From: Anaerolineales bacterium
Lineage (GTDB): Bacteria; Chloroflexota; Anaerolineae; Anaerolineales; UBA11657
Direction: 5' to 3'
NCBI GenBank assembly: GCA_022450585.1
Contig: JAKUPR010000011.1
Span: 1 to 40,604, forward strand
DNA length: 40,604 nucleotides
This document shows positions 15,826 through 23,771 of this stretch, in pieces. The notes beneath the pieces were generated by a model. It was not told the DNA's origin. It made no database searches and saw only the letters and a list, made by a program, of their open reading frames with translations. The translations under genes were made by a program, and so were the position numbers. Position 1 is the stretch's first letter. Each line of letters begins with the position of its first letter.

Positions 15826-16938
15826 ATGACAAACTCACGCGTAACCCGCCTAGCCCACTTACTGGTGGATTATTCTACAGAAATCAAACGTGATGACCAA
15901 GTGCTAATCTGGGCACCTGCGAGCACTACCAGCATGCCTCTGATGCTAGCATTATATGAGCGCGTGCTAGAAAACGGTGGCCATCCACATCTAGCACCAT
16001 TTCTGCAAGGACCTGAAGATGTCTTCTTCCGCTTTGCACAGGAACATCAACTAGATTATGTATCACCATTTTACAAACTGGCCGTGGATACTTTCGACGC
16101 TATCATTCGCATAGAGGGCGTATCAAACACACGCGCACTCTCTAACGTCGATCCGACCAAGCAGGTACGCCGCCGACAAGCACATGAAACCATACTTAAG
16201 ACATACCTGCAGCGCGGAGACGCAGATCAATTAAAATGGAACGTAACACTCTTTCCAACAGACGCCATGGCCCAAGAAGCTGACATGAGCCTGCACGATT
16301 ACTCCCATTTCGTCTACCGGGCCTGCCATGTTAACGATGATGATGACCCGGTGGCCCACTGGCAATCTGTACGTTCCAATCAACAGCGCCTAGTTGACTG
16401 GCTTAGCAACCGGGACAGGGTACAAGTACGCGCAGCAAACATCGATTTAACCATGTCAATCAAGGGCCGCACTTTCATCAATGCCTGTGGCAAGCGCAAC
16501 ATGCCAGACGGCGAGATTTTCACAGGTCCGGTGGAAGATTCAGTCAACGGTCACGTACTTTTTGATTATCCGGTAACAGTTGGAGGACGAGAAATTGAGA
16601 ATATTAAGCTGCGCTTTAAAGATGGTAAAGTGGTTCACGCCAGCGCCACCAAGAACGAGCCCTACCTCCTTCAAATGCTTGACAGCGACCCAGGCGCGCG
16701 TTATGTTGGCGAATGGGCCATCGGCACCAACTATGGCATTGACCAACATACAAAACAGATACTTTTTGATGAAAAAATGGGTGGTAGCATGCACATCGCG
16801 GTCGGATCCGGTTATCCACTAACCGGCAGCCGTAATGTCAGCGCAATACACTGGGACATGATCAGCAACATTAAGAGCGAAAGCGAGATTACTGTGGACG
16901 GTGACTCGCTCTATAAAGACGGCCAAATCCAGATATAG
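15826..16938 (+). CDS. M29-family metallo-aminopeptidase
   Basis: A 370-residue cytoplasmic exopeptidase of the thermophilic aminopeptidase type (AmpS/PepS/AmpT), which uses a pair of divalent metal ions. The N-terminal domain has VLIWAPASTTSMPLMLALYERVLENGG; the central part has LFPTDAMAQEADMS. The catalytic half shows NMPDGEIFTGPVEDSVNGH (about 225-243), where the first metal-binding glutamate is expected, WAIGTNYGID (about 295-304), the GGSMHIAVGSGYP histidine (about 325-337) and AIHWDM near residue 345 with the His and Asp ligands. It is slightly shorter than usual (about 400-410). The start codon has no Shine-Dalgarno sequence of its own; the eight-codon ORF just before it does. It is divergent from panB. 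Confidence 0.88.
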   Translation: MTNSRVTRLAHLLVDYSTEIKRDDQVLIWAPASTTSMPLMLALYERVLENGGHPHLAPFLQGPEDVFFRFAQEHQLDYVSPFYKLAVDTFDAIIRIEGVSNTRALSNVDPTKQVRRRQAHETILKTYLQRGDADQLKWNVTLFPTDAMAQEADMSLHDYSHFVYRACHVNDDDDPVAHWQSVRSNQQRLVDWLSNRDRVQVRAANIDLTMSIKGRTFINACGKRNMPDGEIFTGPVEDSVNGHVLFDYPVTVGGREIENIKLRFKDGKVVHASATKNEPYLLQMLDSDPGARYVGEWAIGTNYGIDQHTKQILFDEKMGGSMHIAVGSGYPLTGSRNVSAIHWDMISNIKSESEITVDGDSLYKDGQIQI

Positions 16939-16982
16939 GCATTATCAAATAATCATTCCATCATATTGATATCGTGAGGACA

Positions 16983-17876
16983 TCATACCCGAATGCGCTG
17001 AAACTGCACCAACAAAACCCCGAGCAGCACCGCCACACCGCCAAGAGACTGCCAGAGTCCCAGACGTTCTCCAAGCAAAAAGTGTGCCAAAACAGCCGAA
17101 ATCACCGGTTGTGCTAGCATCATAGGTGCAACGGTCGCTGCAGACAGACGGCCAAGCGCATAAGTTATCGCGAGCCAACCGCCCACCTGTATGATGACGC
17201 CCAGATACAAAAAATTCAGGTAAGTTGAAATCTCATATCCAAAGAGTGGTTGCCGCAGAACGAGCATTGTGACCCCAAGGATGCAGGCAGCACCAGCACC
17301 CACTATCCAAAAAAATGAGAGGGTATCCAAATTTTCACGCACCTTCTGCCCAGATAGAAAAAAACAACCATAGAAAATCCCAGCCATCAAACCATACATC
17401 GATCCGGTGCCACCAACCACCGAAGACCAGCGGTCTACTCCTATAATCAGCGCAGCACCGACCATAGCCAACGCGAGACCAACCCAGAATCCAATCCGTA
17501 GCCGCTCTCGGAATAGCAGCATAGCGCCTAGGCCGACCCATACTGGGGCTGTGTTTGCCAGAAGTGTCGGTGTTGTCACACCGCTCATTGTCACCCCTGT
17601 GGTCCACAGACCCAAGTCCAAGCCAAAGCAAATCCCAGATATAATCGCCAAGCATAGCGTGCTGCTCGCCATGTGACCAGATTTGCGACGTTTCCTCAAG
17701 AACGGCACGCCTAGGACTAGCACTGCAATGACAACACGGTAAAACGCCGTAACCACACCGGGGGCGTTCGCCCAACGAATGAACAATGGTGACCAACCAA
17801 TGATTACTACTCCAATGCCAAGAGCGAGGTACGCCTTGACGTTGGAGCGAAAACGCAGCCTAAAAGCGGTAATCAT
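16983..17876 (-). CDS. EamA/DMT-superfamily transporter
   Basis: A 297-residue integral membrane protein with about ten membrane helices and the internal two-fold repeat of EamA transporters. The first repeat has VVIIGWSPLFIRWANAPGVVTAFYRVVIAVLVL and the second GVIIQVGGWLAITYALGRLSAATVAPMMLAQPVISAVLAHFLLGERL, in which the PVISAVLAHFLLGE signature ends a typical EamA repeat. Such proteins export or import metabolites, often amino acids; the substrate is unknown. The ORF track starts at GTG 17882, but the ATG at 17876 overlaps the DUF503 stop (ATGA) and is preferred. It is the last gene of the run LipM-DUF503-EamA and is convergent with the aminopeptidase gene. Confidence 0.88.
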   Translation of the reverse strand: MITAFRLRFRSNVKAYLALGIGVVIIGWSPLFIRWANAPGVVTAFYRVVIAVLVLGVPFLRKRRKSGHMASSTLCLAIISGICFGLDLGLWTTGVTMSGVTTPTLLANTAPVWVGLGAMLLFRERLRIGFWVGLALAMVGAALIIGVDRWSSVVGGTGSMYGLMAGIFYGCFFLSGQKVRENLDTLSFFWIVGAGAACILGVTMLVLRQPLFGYEISTYLNFLYLGVIIQVGGWLAITYALGRLSAATVAPMMLAQPVISAVLAHFLLGERLGLWQSLGGVAVLLGVLLVQFQRIRV

Positions 17877-18157
17877 AGCCACTGAATCTCCACATCCACA
17901 ACGTCCAAGTCCGGACGATGTTTTTCAGTCCACAAGATCGCCCGCCGCAGCACTTTCTCCACAACGGATTTTTCGTTACTAACGGCCACAATAGCAATTT
18001 GTGCCGATTGCCAGACATCGTTATGTCCAATCTCAGACACCGCCAAATTGAATTCCTTCCGCAGGCGCGTGAGAAGAGATCTAAGTTGTCCACGTTTCTC
18101 CTTCAGTGAACGCACGGATGGCAGGCATAGTTCTACAACGCACGCACCGATTATCAT
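17873..18157 (-). CDS. DUF503 family protein
   Basis: The ORF track begins at 18253 inside the preceding gene. The family-like start is ATG 18157, giving 94 residues: MIIGACVVELCLPSVRSLKEKRGQ and so on. The SLKEKR signature, the RLRKEFNLAVSEIGHNDVWQSAQIAIVAVSNE core and the VVDVEIQWL end fit DUF503 (YlxP-like) throughout. These are small ferredoxin-like-fold proteins, often encoded beside rbfA and infB; that context is absent here. The function is not established. The start lies 7 bases after the LipM-like gene's stop, and the stop overlaps the transporter start, so the three genes are coupled. Confidence 0.85.
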   Translation of the reverse strand: MIIGACVVELCLPSVRSLKEKRGQLRSLLTRLRKEFNLAVSEIGHNDVWQSAQIAIVAVSNEKSVVEKVLRRAILWTEKHRPDLDVVDVEIQWL

Positions 18158-18164
18158 GATGTTG

Positions 18165-19010
18165 CTACCGTTTTTCGCCGCGAGCGCGGCCACCCGAGGG
18201 AAGTCCAAACGTCCATTCCAAATTAGCGTATTTCCCCAGATGAAGTTTTTCAACCTGCTGTCTCTCGTCCGAGCTTAATGCACCGAACTGCACCTTAACT
18301 TCTAGCTCCCGTGAGAAACCACGCACAAGTGCCCTAGCCACATCGTCCCACTCGACCTCACGGTTCAACACCGCGGACAGTGTGGCGGCACTCCGCCGAA
18401 CTCGAGCACACGCATGATCACGATCCAACTCCGTATCGAACGCAAGGACGTTACAAATACGGGCGATATCACCATGAAGTGGCAAAGAGCCATGCTGCAG
18501 TACCCCTGCACCCTTTCTTAACTGAGCGCTGCCAATCAATTTACGCCCCTCTACTGTCATCTCATAATGAGAAGGATGCTCAAAACAAACTGGTCCAGAC
18601 ACAGCACAACGTTGGACATTGGAATCATTACGAGCAGAGATCCCAATGTCGTCAAGACCAGCAAGCAATGCGGCGCTCAGGCGCCGGTAAACCGGTAAAA
18701 CTCCGCCACACGCAATAGGGTCACTTTTGTTTAAATACACCGCATAAGTCAATTCATCAATATGGAGGATAGCACGACCACCGCTGGGTCGACGCACCAG
18801 ATCGTAGCCCAGTGAACGCAGGTTTTCTTGGTCAACAGCACGGGCCGACTGCGACCGCCCTAGAGAGAGGCACGCCGGTTCCCAAGCATACAGACGTAAA
18901 GTAGGTGGAGACATACCGCGCGAGACCGACCAAAGAATTGCCTCGTCCATAGCCATGTTGATGTATCCATCGCAGGGAGGGGAAAAAATTATCCGCCAGC
19001 ACTCAGCCAA
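18165..19010 (-). CDS. Lipoate-protein ligase A/LipM-type octanoyltransferase
   Basis: A 281-residue biotin/lipoate-transferase-fold protein. Motifs: INMAMDEAIL (about 17-26), LRLYAWEPACLSLGRSQ (about 38-54), LVRRPSGGRAILH (about 70-82), the family RRxSGG lipoyl-binding loop, and SGPVCFEHPSHYEMTVEGRKLIGSAQ (about 138-163). The cysteine in PVCFEHP matches the acyl-carrying cysteine of LipM octanoyltransferases, while the KLIGSAQ lysine is shared by LplA and LipM. A LipM-like role, moving octanoyl groups from acyl carrier protein to lipoyl domains, is therefore more likely than free-lipoate ligation. The start is TTG; no better start fits the family. DUF503 follows after 7 bases. Confidence 0.83.
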   Translation of the reverse strand: MAECWRIIFSPPCDGYINMAMDEAILWSVSRGMSPPTLRLYAWEPACLSLGRSQSARAVDQENLRSLGYDLVRRPSGGRAILHIDELTYAVYLNKSDPIACGGVLPVYRRLSAALLAGLDDIGISARNDSNVQRCAVSGPVCFEHPSHYEMTVEGRKLIGSAQLRKGAGVLQHGSLPLHGDIARICNVLAFDTELDRDHACARVRRSAATLSAVLNREVEWDDVARALVRGFSRELEVKVQFGALSSDERQQVEKLHLGKYANLEWTFGLPSGGRARGEKR

Positions 19011-19281
19011 AATTGCATCCGTTGTGGGAATGATTTACCACTTCCGAAAGGACATACCACTCAATCATATTTTTTTGCTCGGCGAAAAGCTGCCATAAGG
19101 ATGTTGCCACGGAAACCCTACTGGCCGCTCACGGTACGGATAGGATAACGAAAAAATTGAGTGCTCTAAAAATACATTAGGCTTATTTACTCAAAACTCG
19201 AGATCTTCAAGAATGTTTACGAATGTTAAAGGAACAGACGCAAAGATCTCTTGTCTCGCATATCCCTGTGTACGTTAACGG
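19011..19281. other. Intergenic region without a recognisable feature
   Basis: This 271-base, AT-rich gap lies between the korB stop and the LipM-like start, both on the minus strand. It has several A or T runs but no hairpin followed by a T-run, no consensus promoter pair and no small frame with a ribosome site. The LipM-like gene must have its promoter here or be read through from korB. Confidence 0.4.
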
Positions 19282-20208
19282 TCACATCATCTCTGAAATC
19301 AGACGATTAGACTGATCAGGGGAAAGCCCAAGCGGTCGAAAAGCTAGTGGTCCACCCTCAGACAAAACAGGCTCAAGGTCATTAAGTGACGATAGATCAT
19401 CACGACGCCAAAACACCCCTACAGGAATCTCGTCTCCCCACTGATAGCCCCGATCGATCGCCGCGTGAAAATCAGTTGAATCGTGACCTTCATCCTCTAG
19501 GAATTTTATCCGAGGCCTGAACCACTTGTAAGTATTATCCAGGTTGTAGGTCACACACGGACTGAATACATCAACGAAGGAGAAGCCTCTGTGCTCGATT
19601 GCCTGCTTCAGCACTTCAACCAAATGGGACTGCTTACCACTGTAACCCCGAGCCACAAAGGTAGCACCACCCGCCATAGCTAGAGGAATTGGATTTATTG
19701 GGTTTTCCAGATTACCTTCAGGGGTGCTTTTTGTCTGCATTCCGAGTACACTAGTAGGTGAAGTCTGTCCGGTCGTCAAGCCGTAAATCTGATTATCCAT
19801 AACGATGTAAGTAAGATCAACATTGCGACGCATGGTATGGAGAAAATGATTGCCACCGATCCCAAAACCATCACCGTCACCGCCAGTAACAAGCACGGTT
19901 AACTCATGATTCGACATTTTCACTCCAGTGGCCACTGCCAATGCACGCCCGTGTAGTGTATGCATACCATAAGTATTGATAAAACCTGGTAGATTAGAAG
20001 AACAGCCGATACCACTGATGGTAACAACTTGATGTGGTTGCAATCCCATTTCCGTCAGAGTTTTCTCTATCGCAGCTAGAACTGAGAAATCTCCACATCC
20101 AGGGCACCAATCCGGGTCAATTTTACCTTTGTAGGATTCCCGGACCACTTCCATAGGGGATTGGGAGCTAGGGTCCACTAAAGTTTGATCAGTAACTGAT
20201 ATCGTCAT
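19282..20208 (-). CDS. korB: 2-oxoacid:ferredoxin oxidoreductase, beta subunit (KorB type)
   Basis: The thiamine-diphosphate subunit of a 2-oxoacid:ferredoxin oxidoreductase, which decarboxylates 2-oxoacids to acyl-CoA and passes electrons to ferredoxin. In the 308 residues, DWCPGCGDFSVL (about 33-44) and GIGCSSNL (about 66-73) carry cysteines typical of KorB iron-sulfur binding. HGRALAVATGVK precedes the ThDP/Mg motif GGDGDGFGIGGNH (about 109-121), which ends with VMDNQIYGLTTGQ (about 136-148). It follows korA after 37 bases. The KorA/KorB layout suggests 2-oxoglutarate as substrate, but pyruvate or a branched-chain acid cannot be excluded from sequence alone. The ATG start fits the family. 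Confidence 0.92.
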   Translation of the reverse strand: MTISVTDQTLVDPSSQSPMEVVRESYKGKIDPDWCPGCGDFSVLAAIEKTLTEMGLQPHQVVTISGIGCSSNLPGFINTYGMHTLHGRALAVATGVKMSNHELTVLVTGGDGDGFGIGGNHFLHTMRRNVDLTYIVMDNQIYGLTTGQTSPTSVLGMQTKSTPEGNLENPINPIPLAMAGGATFVARGYSGKQSHLVEVLKQAIEHRGFSFVDVFSPCVTYNLDNTYKWFRPRIKFLEDEGHDSTDFHAAIDRGYQWGDEIPVGVFWRRDDLSSLNDLEPVLSEGGPLAFRPLGLSPDQSNRLISEMM

Positions 20209-20245
20209 ATTATCGTCTCTTCAATCATATTTTTCTTTAAGTTTT

Positions 20246-22075
20246 TTATACGACCATTTCATGAGTCGGCACATAAAGATCGGTCTCACCGGACAAAATC
20301 ACTTTAACACCATCACAAATGTGGTGGGGCATAAAAGGTTCGCCATCATATTTTCGGATATGGCCATTAGCCGTAAAACCAGTCTCTGAACGAAGATAAC
20401 GGGCAAATTGCCCACTATAATTGTTCTCCACAACTATGACATTCTTGACTCGCCCCAAGATACTTAAAACTACATCGACATGAAACGGGACAATCCACTT
20501 AATGTGAAGTTGATTACCTATTATGTCATCCTCAAGGGCTAATTTATTTATCGCCTCCACAATAACTCCCCAAGTTGAGCCAAATCCGACCAAGGTGAAT
20601 TCAGCACTCTCAGGACCAACAAGCTCTGGCGCCTGAATGTCGCTTAGCACAGTTCTCATCTTACGTGCGCGCTTATCTACCATCATCCTACGCTTGTGCG
20701 GATTGGTAAATTCGTCACTAATTAGAGTGCCGTCCTCATCATGCTCGTCAGTTGCTGCCACATAAATGTGTCCGGGTACCCCCGGAACCGCCCGCGGTGA
20801 TATCCCACTATCTGTATTCTTGTAGCGCAGATAGGAATTGTCATTGTATCCACCATGGGGATTATCTGAATCCTCATTAGAGAATATCATTTGACCACGA
20901 TCAATAATCGGATGAAAATTTAACTCATCTGGGTCGATACTGGATGTACCCTCGGAAATAAGAAGATCTGATAGCACCAATCCTGGGCACTGGTATTTGT
21001 CCGTCAGATTGAACAATTCTGGCATGATATTGAACAAATCAGCCTGTGTGGTCGGGGCAACAATCAAACGAGGATAATCGCCTTGACCCGCTCCAAGTAT
21101 CTGCCACAAATCGCCTTGTTCGGTCTTCGTAGGCACGCCTGTAGCAGGACCGGCACGCTGAACATCAATGCAAACAATCGGTGTCTCAATCATTCCAGAC
21201 ATACCGATAGCTTCAGTCATCAACGCAAATCCTCCACCTGAAGTGGCGCACATCGCTCGACAACCAGCATGCGCAGCGCCAACAACCATGTTAATTACAC
21301 CCAACTCATCCTCAACTTGCCTAACTATCACACCCAGCTCTCTAGCATGTCGCGCAATATACATCAGCACTCCGGTAGCAGGGCTCATGGGATAAGCCGC
21401 ATAAAACTTCACTCCAGCCGCGAGTGCTCCCATACCTGCAGCCTCGTTCCCTGTCAATACTGCGAGTCCATTGGATAACCGGGGTACTTCGTATGGAAAT
21501 GCGCTAAAACTTTTTGCGGCGTAATCATAACCCCTCTGAGCAATCTCCTTATTTGATTCCACAACAGCATCACCTTTGCGAGCAAAGATTCGTTCGAGCG
21601 CATCGGACAAATCATCGAATTCTATACCAAGCATGTACAATACAGTCGCAACTGCAACCGTATTGCTAGCCATTTTGTTGCCTGCTGTTATTTCTTTGAC
21701 AGGCAAAGGGCACAACTGGACCCCCTCTGGTACATCATTAGTCTCAATCTTGAGTTCATCGTATACCACGGATGATCCGGAAGGCATAATATGGATATGG
21801 CGATCAAAGGTATCCTGATTCAGCGGAATCATTATATCTAAGGCGTCACCCATACTCCACACGGGCCCATCACTTGCTCGGATAGTGAGGAAGGTATGAC
21901 CTCCTCGAATAATTGATTGGTAAGCATTGTAGGCATTTAACCTAAGGCCCCTGCGGGCAAAAATCCGCGCAAGAATATTGCCTGGCGTGGCGATACCTTG
22001 ACCCGCAGCACCGCCAATAGCAATAGCAAAATCTACCGTAGCTTGAGACTCTTCATTTCCATTATTCGTAGTCAT
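20246..22075 (-). CDS. korA: 2-oxoacid:ferredoxin oxidoreductase, fused gamma-alpha subunit (KorA type)
   Basis: The 609-residue partner of KorB. Residues about 15-190 are the gamma domain (AIGGAAGQGIATPGNILARI; SIIRGGHTFLTIRASD). From about 205 the alpha domain follows, with GNEAAGMGALAAGVKFYAAYPMSPATGVL, RQVEDELGVINMVVGAAHAG and ATSGGGFALMTEAIGM, the stretch that binds the 2-oxoacid carboxylate and CoA. A C-terminal transketolase-like domain has LVGFGSTWGVIVEA and VIVVENNYSGQFARYLR. A gamma-alpha fusion of this size is usual for two-subunit 2-oxoglutarate and pyruvate enzymes of this type. There is no Shine-Dalgarno sequence before the ATG; a TATAAT box lies about 43 bases upstream. It is divergent from the EthD-like gene. 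Confidence 0.92.
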   Translation of the reverse strand: MTTNNGNEESQATVDFAIAIGGAAGQGIATPGNILARIFARRGLRLNAYNAYQSIIRGGHTFLTIRASDGPVWSMGDALDIMIPLNQDTFDRHIHIMPSGSSVVYDELKIETNDVPEGVQLCPLPVKEITAGNKMASNTVAVATVLYMLGIEFDDLSDALERIFARKGDAVVESNKEIAQRGYDYAAKSFSAFPYEVPRLSNGLAVLTGNEAAGMGALAAGVKFYAAYPMSPATGVLMYIARHARELGVIVRQVEDELGVINMVVGAAHAGCRAMCATSGGGFALMTEAIGMSGMIETPIVCIDVQRAGPATGVPTKTEQGDLWQILGAGQGDYPRLIVAPTTQADLFNIMPELFNLTDKYQCPGLVLSDLLISEGTSSIDPDELNFHPIIDRGQMIFSNEDSDNPHGGYNDNSYLRYKNTDSGISPRAVPGVPGHIYVAATDEHDEDGTLISDEFTNPHKRRMMVDKRARKMRTVLSDIQAPELVGPESAEFTLVGFGSTWGVIVEAINKLALEDDIIGNQLHIKWIVPFHVDVVLSILGRVKNVIVVENNYSGQFARYLRSETGFTANGHIRKYDGEPFMPHHICDGVKVILSGETDLYVPTHEMVV

Positions 22076-22117
22076 TATTTATATTTTCAATATCTCAATA
22101 TCATGCATCAACATCTA

Positions 22118-22123
22118 ATTATA
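22118..22123 (-). promoter_or_regulatory. -10 box of korA
   Basis: TATAAT on the minus strand ends 42 bases before the korA ATG, in an AT-rich stretch. No good -35 box is seen. Confidence 0.4.
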
Positions 22124-22251
22124 ATATATTGTGAAATTCTTGAAGAAGCAAAAGAATCACACAATATATTACTATATGACTGCTTCCTGAATTTGCTGCG
22201 CGTCATTTGTGCCAGAATCACCCTAACCTACACGACCACTATACACCAATG

Positions 22252-22257
22252 TATAAT
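22252..22257 (+). promoter_or_regulatory. -10 box of the EthD-like gene (leaderless start)
   Basis: A perfect TATAAT is followed by 7 bases and then ATG 22265, so transcription would begin at or one base before the start codon. Confidence 0.5.
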
Positions 22258-22264
22258 CGAGCCA

Positions 22265-22612
22265 ATGTACAAAATGACTCTACTATTCCGAAAGCCGACT
22301 GACCCCGATCTATTTGAGGAAAAATGGACGCGCATGTTTCTACCTATCGCTGAGGCAATGCCCGGATTAGAGCGTATCGCCGTGAGCCACATAGTGGGAG
22401 AGCCAGGAGGCACATCCGATTATCACCGCATACACGAGTTCTATTTTGCAGACCAACAAGCACTTGACCTAGCACTTACATCCGAGAAGGGTAAACGTGC
22501 AGGAAATATATTGATGAGCTTCGCAGGCGAGATTACCACCATACTCTTTTCCGAAGTATTTGAGGATACACTGGACAACTCCGAGACTCACGGCGAAACT
22601 ATCAACAAATAA
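22265..22612 (+). CDS. EthD-like small protein
   Basis: The ORF track start (21998) overlaps korA and lies upstream of the promoter. The protein proper starts at ATG 22265 (MYKMTLLFRKPTDPDLFEEKW), giving 115 residues. The opening strand plus RKPTDPDLFEEKWTRMFLPIAEAMPGLERIAVSHI, then YHRIHEFYFADQQALDLALTSEKGKRAGNILMSFAGEITTILFSEVFE, has the layout of EthD/dimeric ferredoxin-like (DABB) proteins: a beta strand, a long helix carrying the substrate-facing face, a second strand and an F-containing helix. Such proteins serve as small dimeric enzymes or accessory proteins; the substrate is unknown. The gene is alone on the plus strand, divergent from korA, and the mRNA is probably leaderless. Confidence 0.75.
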   Translation: MYKMTLLFRKPTDPDLFEEKWTRMFLPIAEAMPGLERIAVSHIVGEPGGTSDYHRIHEFYFADQQALDLALTSEKGKRAGNILMSFAGEITTILFSEVFEDTLDNSETHGETINK

Positions 22613-22937
22613 TGTCTTCCACAAAGGTGGCCAAGAAATACGAACAGATGCATACCCCGTAAATGCAGCATTGCACAATAACAGGTCGACATACAAAGAA
22701 ATGAAAGAGTGAGGCTCATCCTGTGTCCGAACACGTCTCCGACAGGTCCAAACAGATTTACGACGGCATAATGATTAATGCACTCAATCAGTCAGTGTGG
22801 CAGCGAAAAATAAATTGGCGCATTTTCCAAGCACCTTACTGCAAAATATAGATTTCTGTGCTAGTATCTAGTTGGCATACTACCGGATTGTATGTTCGCA
22901 TACTTAAGTTAAGAAACGCGGGGATTAGCAACAGATA
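22613..22937 (+). other. Intergenic stretch holding one candidate small gene
   Basis: This 325-base gap contains a 42-codon frame at 22723 (listed separately). It is otherwise AT-rich, without a clear terminator or a convincing promoter for the gene at 22938. Confidence 0.4.
22723..22851 (+). CDS. Candidate 42-residue protein, unknown
   Basis: Too short for the ORF track. A GTG start has GAGG seven bases upstream. The frame encodes VSEHVSDRSKQIYDGIMINA followed by LNQSVWQRKINWRIFQAPYCKI. The composition is protein-like: charged N-terminal half, aromatic and basic C-terminal half. It could be a genuine small protein or the remnant of a longer one. I do not recognise the family. Confidence 0.35.
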   Translation: MSEHVSDRSKQIYDGIMINALNQSVWQRKINWRIFQAPYCKI

Positions 22938-23282
22938 ATGGGAAAAATCATTGCATTTATCTTCTTCGCTATGTGGACCTTCCAATTGCTTGGCCGGGCA
23001 GCGAATGCCTTTACGCGATGGCAGCAAGAGCGTAGCCAATTCGGCAACACTGAGGAAGGTGAGTGGGAAGTCATCGATCCTGCCGAACGATCAGATGGAA
23101 CCCCGGTACAGGCTGCCCTTTCTAGTATTGAAAAAGCGCGACGCGTTTTCAATGGCAGGATGCGCAACCAGAACGGAACGCTAGATAACCGTGCCAATCG
23201 CATAGGAATATTGGTCCTGCTGGGAGCAACGGCTCTAGCCTTGCTGATTCTGGTACCAACCTTGATTGTGATTCTGCAGTGA
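22938..23282 (+). CDS. Small protein with N- and C-terminal membrane segments, unknown
   Basis: A 114-residue protein, not recognised. It begins with a hydrophobic stretch (IIAFIFFAMWTFQLL, about residues 4-18) and ends with a second one (IGILVLLGATALALLILVPTLIVIL, about 88-113). Between them is an acidic and basic soluble part of about 70 residues (QERSQFGNTEEGEWEVIDPAER; SSIEKARRVFNGRMRNQNGT). The topology suggests both ends in the membrane and the middle on one face. The next gene starts about 50 bases downstream on the same strand, so the two may be co-expressed. No enzymatic motif is visible. Confidence 0.6.
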   Translation: MGKIIAFIFFAMWTFQLLGRAANAFTRWQQERSQFGNTEEGEWEVIDPAERSDGTPVQAALSSIEKARRVFNGRMRNQNGTLDNRANRIGILVLLGATALALLILVPTLIVILQ

Positions 23283-23338
23283 TGCGTAACCAGCATTATT
23301 GTGTGGTACCATGCGAGTTGCTTCGCTGAGAGATGCAG

Positions 23339-23719
23339 ATGTCAGAAACCGAAAGAATCACCGTAGTCGAAGGACCAACACCGACTTTTGAGCCTAACAC
23401 GGAACCTTGGGTGCTTGGCATGTCAGAAGGGCCAGCGATTCCATTCACAGGACGCTGCTTGCTACGCACACTTGACGGAAACGCACTTTTACAGCGCTGC
23501 CGCGAAGCCTGGGGGAAAGGTCGTGCAGCATGCCTAGAATTCACTAACATGGCTGGTCTTCCAGAGGAAGCCTTGATACTGGCTGCCCGCGTGAGTGAAG
23601 TAGAAGCAGGGGAGGTGTTACACCTCTGGTTAAGACTTAACAGCTGGCCAGAGGAACTTGGAGACACTGACGATCCATTCGATTTTGAATCTGACGACGA
23701 AGACTCAACTGGATTGTGA
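23339..23719 (+). CDS. Conserved hypothetical acidic protein
   Basis: A 126-residue soluble protein starting at ATG 23339 (an alternative ATG lies at 23333; GAGAG is six bases upstream of the former). The layout ITVVEGPTPTFEP, EPWVLGMSEGPAIPFTGRCLLRTLDGNALLQRC, GRAACLEFTNMAGLPEEALILAARVSEVEAGEVLHLWLRL resembles a small conserved family I associate with Chloroflexota, but I cannot name a function. The tail is strongly acidic (DTDDPFDFESDDEDS). No membrane segment or catalytic motif is seen. It follows the two-segment membrane protein and is convergent with surE. Confidence 0.6.
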   Translation: MSETERITVVEGPTPTFEPNTEPWVLGMSEGPAIPFTGRCLLRTLDGNALLQRCREAWGKGRAACLEFTNMAGLPEEALILAARVSEVEAGEVLHLWLRLNSWPEELGDTDDPFDFESDDEDSTGL

Positions 23720-23771
23720 CAGGCAACTAGAACATTCTTGAATCCATTAGGGTGCCTGCATGTTCCGCAAT

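Noticed and set aside
15632-15829. 65-codon ORF on the plus strand upstream of the aminopeptidase
   Set aside because: It spans the bidirectional promoter and the panB leader and has no ribosome site or recognisable protein character.
21998-22264. ORF-track N-terminal extension of the EthD-like protein
   Set aside because: It overlaps the korA start, lies upstream of the TATAAT box and reads as low-complexity sequence unlike the family; the protein starts at ATG 22265.
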